This document shows positions 60,318 through 64,000 of a stretch of 64,000 bases of DNA, one piece after another (position 1 is the stretch's first letter; every line of letters starts with the position of its first letter). The notes under the pieces are model-generated. The model made no database searches, was not told where the DNA came from, and saw only the letters and a list, made by a program, of their open reading frames with translations. The position numbers were made by a program, and so were the translations under genes. Source of the DNA: Glandiceps talaboti (lineage: Eukaryota; Hemichordata; Enteropneusta; Spengelidae); assembly GCF_964340395.1 (NCBI RefSeq), contig NC_135551.1, forward strand, positions 12,610,379 to 12,674,378, written 5' to 3'.

Positions 60318-60655
60318 CCTGCAAGGATGGAACTCAACAGCATGGAATCCATACTGTCATTTTATTTTCTATACTGTAGAATAGGACAGCATGTAATCCA
60401 TACTAACTACAGGGCATTTCATTTCCTATACATGTACATGTATTGTAGAACAGGACAGTGTGGAATCCATGCTATCTATAGGGCATTTCATTTCCTATAC
60501 AGTGTGGAATCATACAAATGTAGACCCTCACCAGTGGAGGGTCTATGGTGGAATCCATGTTAACTATAGGGAATTTCATTTCCTACGCATGTATTGTAGA
60601 ACAGGACAGTATGGAATCCATGCTAACTATAGGGCATTTCATTTCTTTTGTACAG
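60318..60655. repeat. Degenerate tandem repeat of about 80 bp, 4-5 copies
   Basis: The units contain GAACAGGACAGTATGGAATC, CATGCTAACTATAGGGCATT and TCATTTCCTATACATGTATTG. One unit is interrupted by a 36-bp hairpin insertion at 60512-60547. Confidence 0.82.
60512..60547. mobile_element. 36-bp hairpin insertion inside tandem repeat
   Basis: The insert contains TAGACCCTC and GAGGGTCTA around ACCAGTG. GTGGAATC flanks it on both sides (60504-60511 and 60548-60555), while neighbouring repeat units have a single GTGGAATCCATG. The array thus shows the empty site and an 8-bp duplication. Confidence 0.75.
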
Positions 60656-60718
60656 TATAGTAAACATGCATGAATCTATGTGCTAAGATGTACGTCATAT
60701 CACAGACAAGTAAATATG

Positions 60719-60855
60719 TTGTCTACTCTCATTGACCAAATCTAGAGGTTACATGTATCTGTGGCACTAAATCTCTTCTCAGGGGGAAGACATGTACAGA
60801 TCTTCAAGGCCACAGTACATGTAACCTCCAAATTTGGCCAATGACAGTAGACAAC
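60719..60855. mobile_element. Foldback MITE of about 137 bp, GTTGTCTACT ends
   Basis: The left GTTGTCTACTCTCATTGACC, AAATCTAGAGGTTACATGTA is mirrored at the right by TACATGTAACCTCCAAATTT, GGCCAATGACAGTAGACAAC. Arms are about 48 bp. It lies in the intron between exons 1b and 2. No duplication was identified. Confidence 0.75.
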
Positions 60856-60899
60856 AGCTACCATTGACCTTCTGTTCCCTTCTCTTCGTTAGAGGTGTA

Positions 60900-62400
60900 T
60901 AGGCCAATGTGTGAGGGGATTGAGGGGACCCTGATAGATGATAGATTTATTTATTGTTATTGTTTAATTCTTGAAGAAACAAAGTTACATGCTACACTAC
61001 ATTTTTATACATCTCAGCGCATTGTAAACAAACTAACAACTAAAAATGGAATAATACAACAGCTAGGAAAACACAGAAAAAAACACCATTAAAATGTCTC
61101 AGAAGAAAGGGCACAAATGATGTATAAAATTGCTTGTTAAAAGTTCTTTCAAATGTAAATTTATCTTATACATTGGAGACTACAGGGAATTCAGGCAGAC
61201 TGAAAACTCCCTTCGTGATGGTTCTCGTACAAGTGATGATAACTACATGTACTAGTTTGGGAATACAAAAGTACAGCATCAGAAGTGAAGCTTTTCCTTG
61301 ATTGATCGCCGTGTTTATACATCTTAGCAGATTGAATAGAAATTAATGACTCCATAGATATCACCACACCTGATAGTTGGCTATCACTGCTACAAATCAA
61401 ACTAATTACATGAACAGAATATTTTGATGATAAATTACACGTCTAGGATTAGTTTAGAGTTGTAGTAAATGTAGGTCAGTGTACATGTACATGTATGCCC
61501 TAGAGAGCATGTGTATAGTATAGTAGTTAATTTGCTATCTAAATTAGGTTCTATTAATTTCATGACATTATTACATTGGTCCCTAGCTCCGAGTCCTTGT
61601 ATTAGGAATCTAGGGAGAATTGTAATAAGTAAAAGTGAGTTAAGATAAAATGAGGTGTTTTTTTTATTTTTAAAAAGCTGAAGTATTTAATGGAAATTTA
61701 TGTAAGTATCCTCACAAGCAAACATAATTTTTCCACTCTCATGAAAACAAATTTTCTTTTTCGGTGTGTTATTGTTGTTACAAAGAGGCCTAGTGCAGAA
61801 CTTTTACAAGATGTGTAATTGACTGGTCAGAGAGTCACACTTTTTCAAAAACTTGCCAGTTTTAGAACACTGACCTTAATAGAGTAGGGTCAGGTGAGGG
61901 TCATAGCCTCGCATATTTAAAAAAAAATGCAAAATGCAATGTACAGTTCTCACAAATGTAAGTTGCTAGTTTCTAAAGGACAGCATTAATTCTATGCAGC
62001 AAGGATGGCCATACAGTTAAAGCTGTTAAGTACAACAACTTGATGTAGAGTACAACTACAAGGTCAGATTAGGGTTAAAATTCAGGTGTGACAAACAGGC
62101 GTCTGGCAGAGTTTGAGAAGTACATGTAGCTCCACTGATGGGTAACATTAATGTGAAAACTGAGATTGAAACTCCAGCCTTTACATGTACAAAATGTACA
62201 TGCAAATAAACCCATTCCCACCCTTCCTTATCCTACCCCCATGGAAAGTCCCAAATCAGAAAAGCTGATAAATTATGTCATGTTATACATGAATGTGTAC
62301 AATCACTGTAATCTATTGTAATTATATAATTGTCATCTATTGTTTTGTACAAATCATCCAAATTTTATATATTACCAAAGGCCTTGTGAGAATTCTTATT
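60900..62400. other. Intron, nothing recognised
   Basis: AT-rich intron sequence between first exons and exon 2. Short frames only. Confidence 0.5.
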
Positions 62401-62449
62401 ACTCTTAAAATTACTGTAATCATAGCACTCATATGAATCCACTACTCTG

Positions 62450-62700
62450 TATTAAAAGGCCTTTAAACCAGGAGAACCCTGATTATTACAATATACATGT
62501 AGGTGAAATGGTAGGGTGGAAGGTAAAATTTTAGAGTGGAAGGTGAAATTACAAAAAAATGTATAGAGTGGAAGGTGAGGAATTTTAGAGTGGAACTCAC
62601 TACACTACATGTATAAAGGCCTTGAAACTAGAGGAGACCCCTGATTATTACAATGTGGTAGAGTGGAAGATGAAATTTGAGAGTGAAACTCACTACTCTA
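62450..62700. repeat. Two-copy duplication of about 150 bp with GAGTGGAAGGTGAAAT motif
   Basis: AAAGGCC followed by CCTGATTATTACAAT and GAGTGGAAG.TGAAATT occurs twice, with GAGTGGAACTCACTAC and GAGTGAAACTCACTAC at the ends. Diverged tandem duplication. Confidence 0.6.
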
Positions 62701-63035
62701 TAGAAGAAACCTAGTTAAGATAAAATGTCCTCAGTCCCAAAAAATAGTTGAAATATGTACATGTAGCAATGTACATTGTACATGTAGCTGGCGTTTCGGG
62801 ATTAATCCTTCGTTTAGAACCCACACTTCGTATACATTTGTAATGCATGTGAAAATTCTACTCTTCAAGTTAACACCTGGGGAAAACTTTGATTACCGTA
62901 GCAGGAGTGCTGAAATCCAGTGTAATCCACTTAACTTAGTATAAGCCTTGTCAGAATCCAGATTATGCACTGTAAACTAATTTCGAAATGATCATTTATC
63001 TTCATTAATGGTTGTTTATTTATATTTATTTCCAG

Positions 63036-63139
63036 ATCAGTACAGATGCGTCTTTATACGCTGACTAAGCGACAGTTTGTGTTGGTATTTGTTGCATTCT
63101 TTGTGTGTTTCTTTGTCACAGTATTAATCGGTATCGTAG
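63036..63139 (+). CDS. Exon 2 of membrane protein gene: transmembrane segment
   Basis: Acceptor TTATTTCCAG, donor GTAG/GTAAGT, 104 nt. The open phase reads SVQMRLYTLTKRQ, then a hydrophobic run of about 21 residues (FVLVFVAFFVCFFVTVLIGIV). Basic residues precede the helix and none follow, so the N terminus is probably cytosolic (type II or signal-anchor topology). This is common in glycosyltransferases, sulfotransferases and ectopeptidases. The family cannot be named from this fragment, and the gene continues past the window. Confidence 0.65.
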
Positions 63140-64000
63140 GTAAGTACTGAAATATGTTGTATATTTAATTTGAAATATATACATGTACTAATAATACTGT
63201 TGTCATGCATAACATTGATGTGAATTCTTGTATTACACAATGGTAATTGTTTAAGAATGAATGATGATAAATGATTAAAATGTAATGTATTTTATTGATC
63301 CTTTTTGGGAAAATGCCATCAGTTAAAATTATAGTACGACAGACAATACACAAGCTAATTATAACACGATATTGATAGTCATAAAAGTTACAAACGTTTG
63401 GTACCACAAGACAGCAACATAAAAACATTGCAGTAAAAATGATATACATGCTACTCTGCAGCTCTACACCGTGACTGTTTGTCATTATAACTTATTATTG
63501 GCTGTGATAAAAATGAATTCTTGAAATGTTCAGTTACATACATGTACGATCTTTGGTAAATTCAATTTTTAAACACAGTAATATTACAAATGTACTTGAT
63601 ATTGTGTACATGTACATTTATTGTTTTATTTTTTACTTTTTTATCATTAGTTTTTTTTAACAATTGCAGCAATACAAAATAGAAAAAAAGACTGACGATA
63701 CATTGAAATATATAAACAGAAACAAAACAGAAGAAAAAAAAACGTCCTTTAGGCTTTATTATAAAAAAAATATAAATTATATTTTTAGACCACAACTTGA
63801 TGAGAGCACTGAGAATACAAAATATGTACAGGTACATTTTCTACATTGTACCGGTAGATAATATTACTATGGAAAACATGCTATCGGCAAACTGTTGTAT
63901 AATATAGATACAAACTAAAACTACAGTCGTTGCATGTGGTGGGTGATAGCTACTGTGATGTAATCACCCTGTAATCAAGGTAGTGTAAACACTGAATGAG
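63140..64000. other. Start of the next intron, AT-rich
   Basis: No secure exon. A 43-nt candidate at 63789-63831 has a plausible acceptor and phase but a weak donor, so it is not called. Confidence 0.45.

Noticed and set aside
63789-63831. Possible exon 3 of the membrane protein gene
   Set aside because: Acceptor (TATATTTTTAG) and incoming phase fit, but the donor GTACAT is weak and the 14 encoded residues give no recognisable continuation.

Overview
This is an intron-rich animal nuclear window. It has long AT-rich introns, GT-AG splice sites, no operon-like gene packing, and very many microsatellites, minisatellites and foldback elements. Recurrent ACATGTA motifs and the type of repeats suggest a marine invertebrate (hemichordate, lancelet or lophotrochozoan). 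The sequence alone does not fix the species. Almost all long open frames are microsatellite read-through and are not genes.

Three coding loci are supported. (1) Ten consecutive plus-strand exons between 18302 and 38104 encode the C-terminal 855 residues of a connector enhancer of KSR (CNK, CNKSR2-like) scaffold: a disordered linker, a PH domain split over three exons, a Thr-rich repeat exon, a conserved C-terminal helix region and a terminal PDZ ligand (ETHL). All splice phases agree. The SAM, CRIC and PDZ exons should lie left of the window; I found none in the first 18.3 kb. (2) An intronless 333-residue EamA/DMT-fold transporter of the SLC35G type lies at 49539-50540. (3) The 5' end of a single-pass membrane protein gene has two alternative first exons (57271-57410 and 59258-59274), both phase-compatible with one transmembrane exon (63036-63139). 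The gene continues to the right.

The rest is repeat biology. There are at least ten foldback/MITE-type elements. Several have intact target-site duplications: 9 bp (Mutator-like), 8 bp (hAT-like) or TTAA. Two copies of a 1.4-kb Helitron-like composite element lie 37.6 kb apart. A 1.27-kb element whose inverted ends are minisatellites sits just upstream of the transporter gene. There is a decayed non-LTR reverse transcriptase fragment, and a retroposed 3' end with 12-bp duplications. Large tandem arrays fill the CNK introns: a 59-bp array at 4.8-6.05 kb, a 60-bp array at 9.4-10.3 kb, a 61/70-bp array at 29.9-31.4 kb and a 67-bp array at 33.6-36.95 kb.

The most unusual theme is that several CNK intron arrays are tandem copies of splice-site-like sequence. 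The array at 29894-31400 amplifies the real 3' end of a coding exon together with its 5' splice site (24 donor copies). The tetranucleotide array at 18600 is a run of GTAAGT motifs just after a real donor. The 9368-10315 array repeats a branch-point-plus-CAG acceptor mimic. A second theme is a class of 28-36-bp hairpin insertions with target duplications, one of them inside a tandem array that supplies its own empty site.
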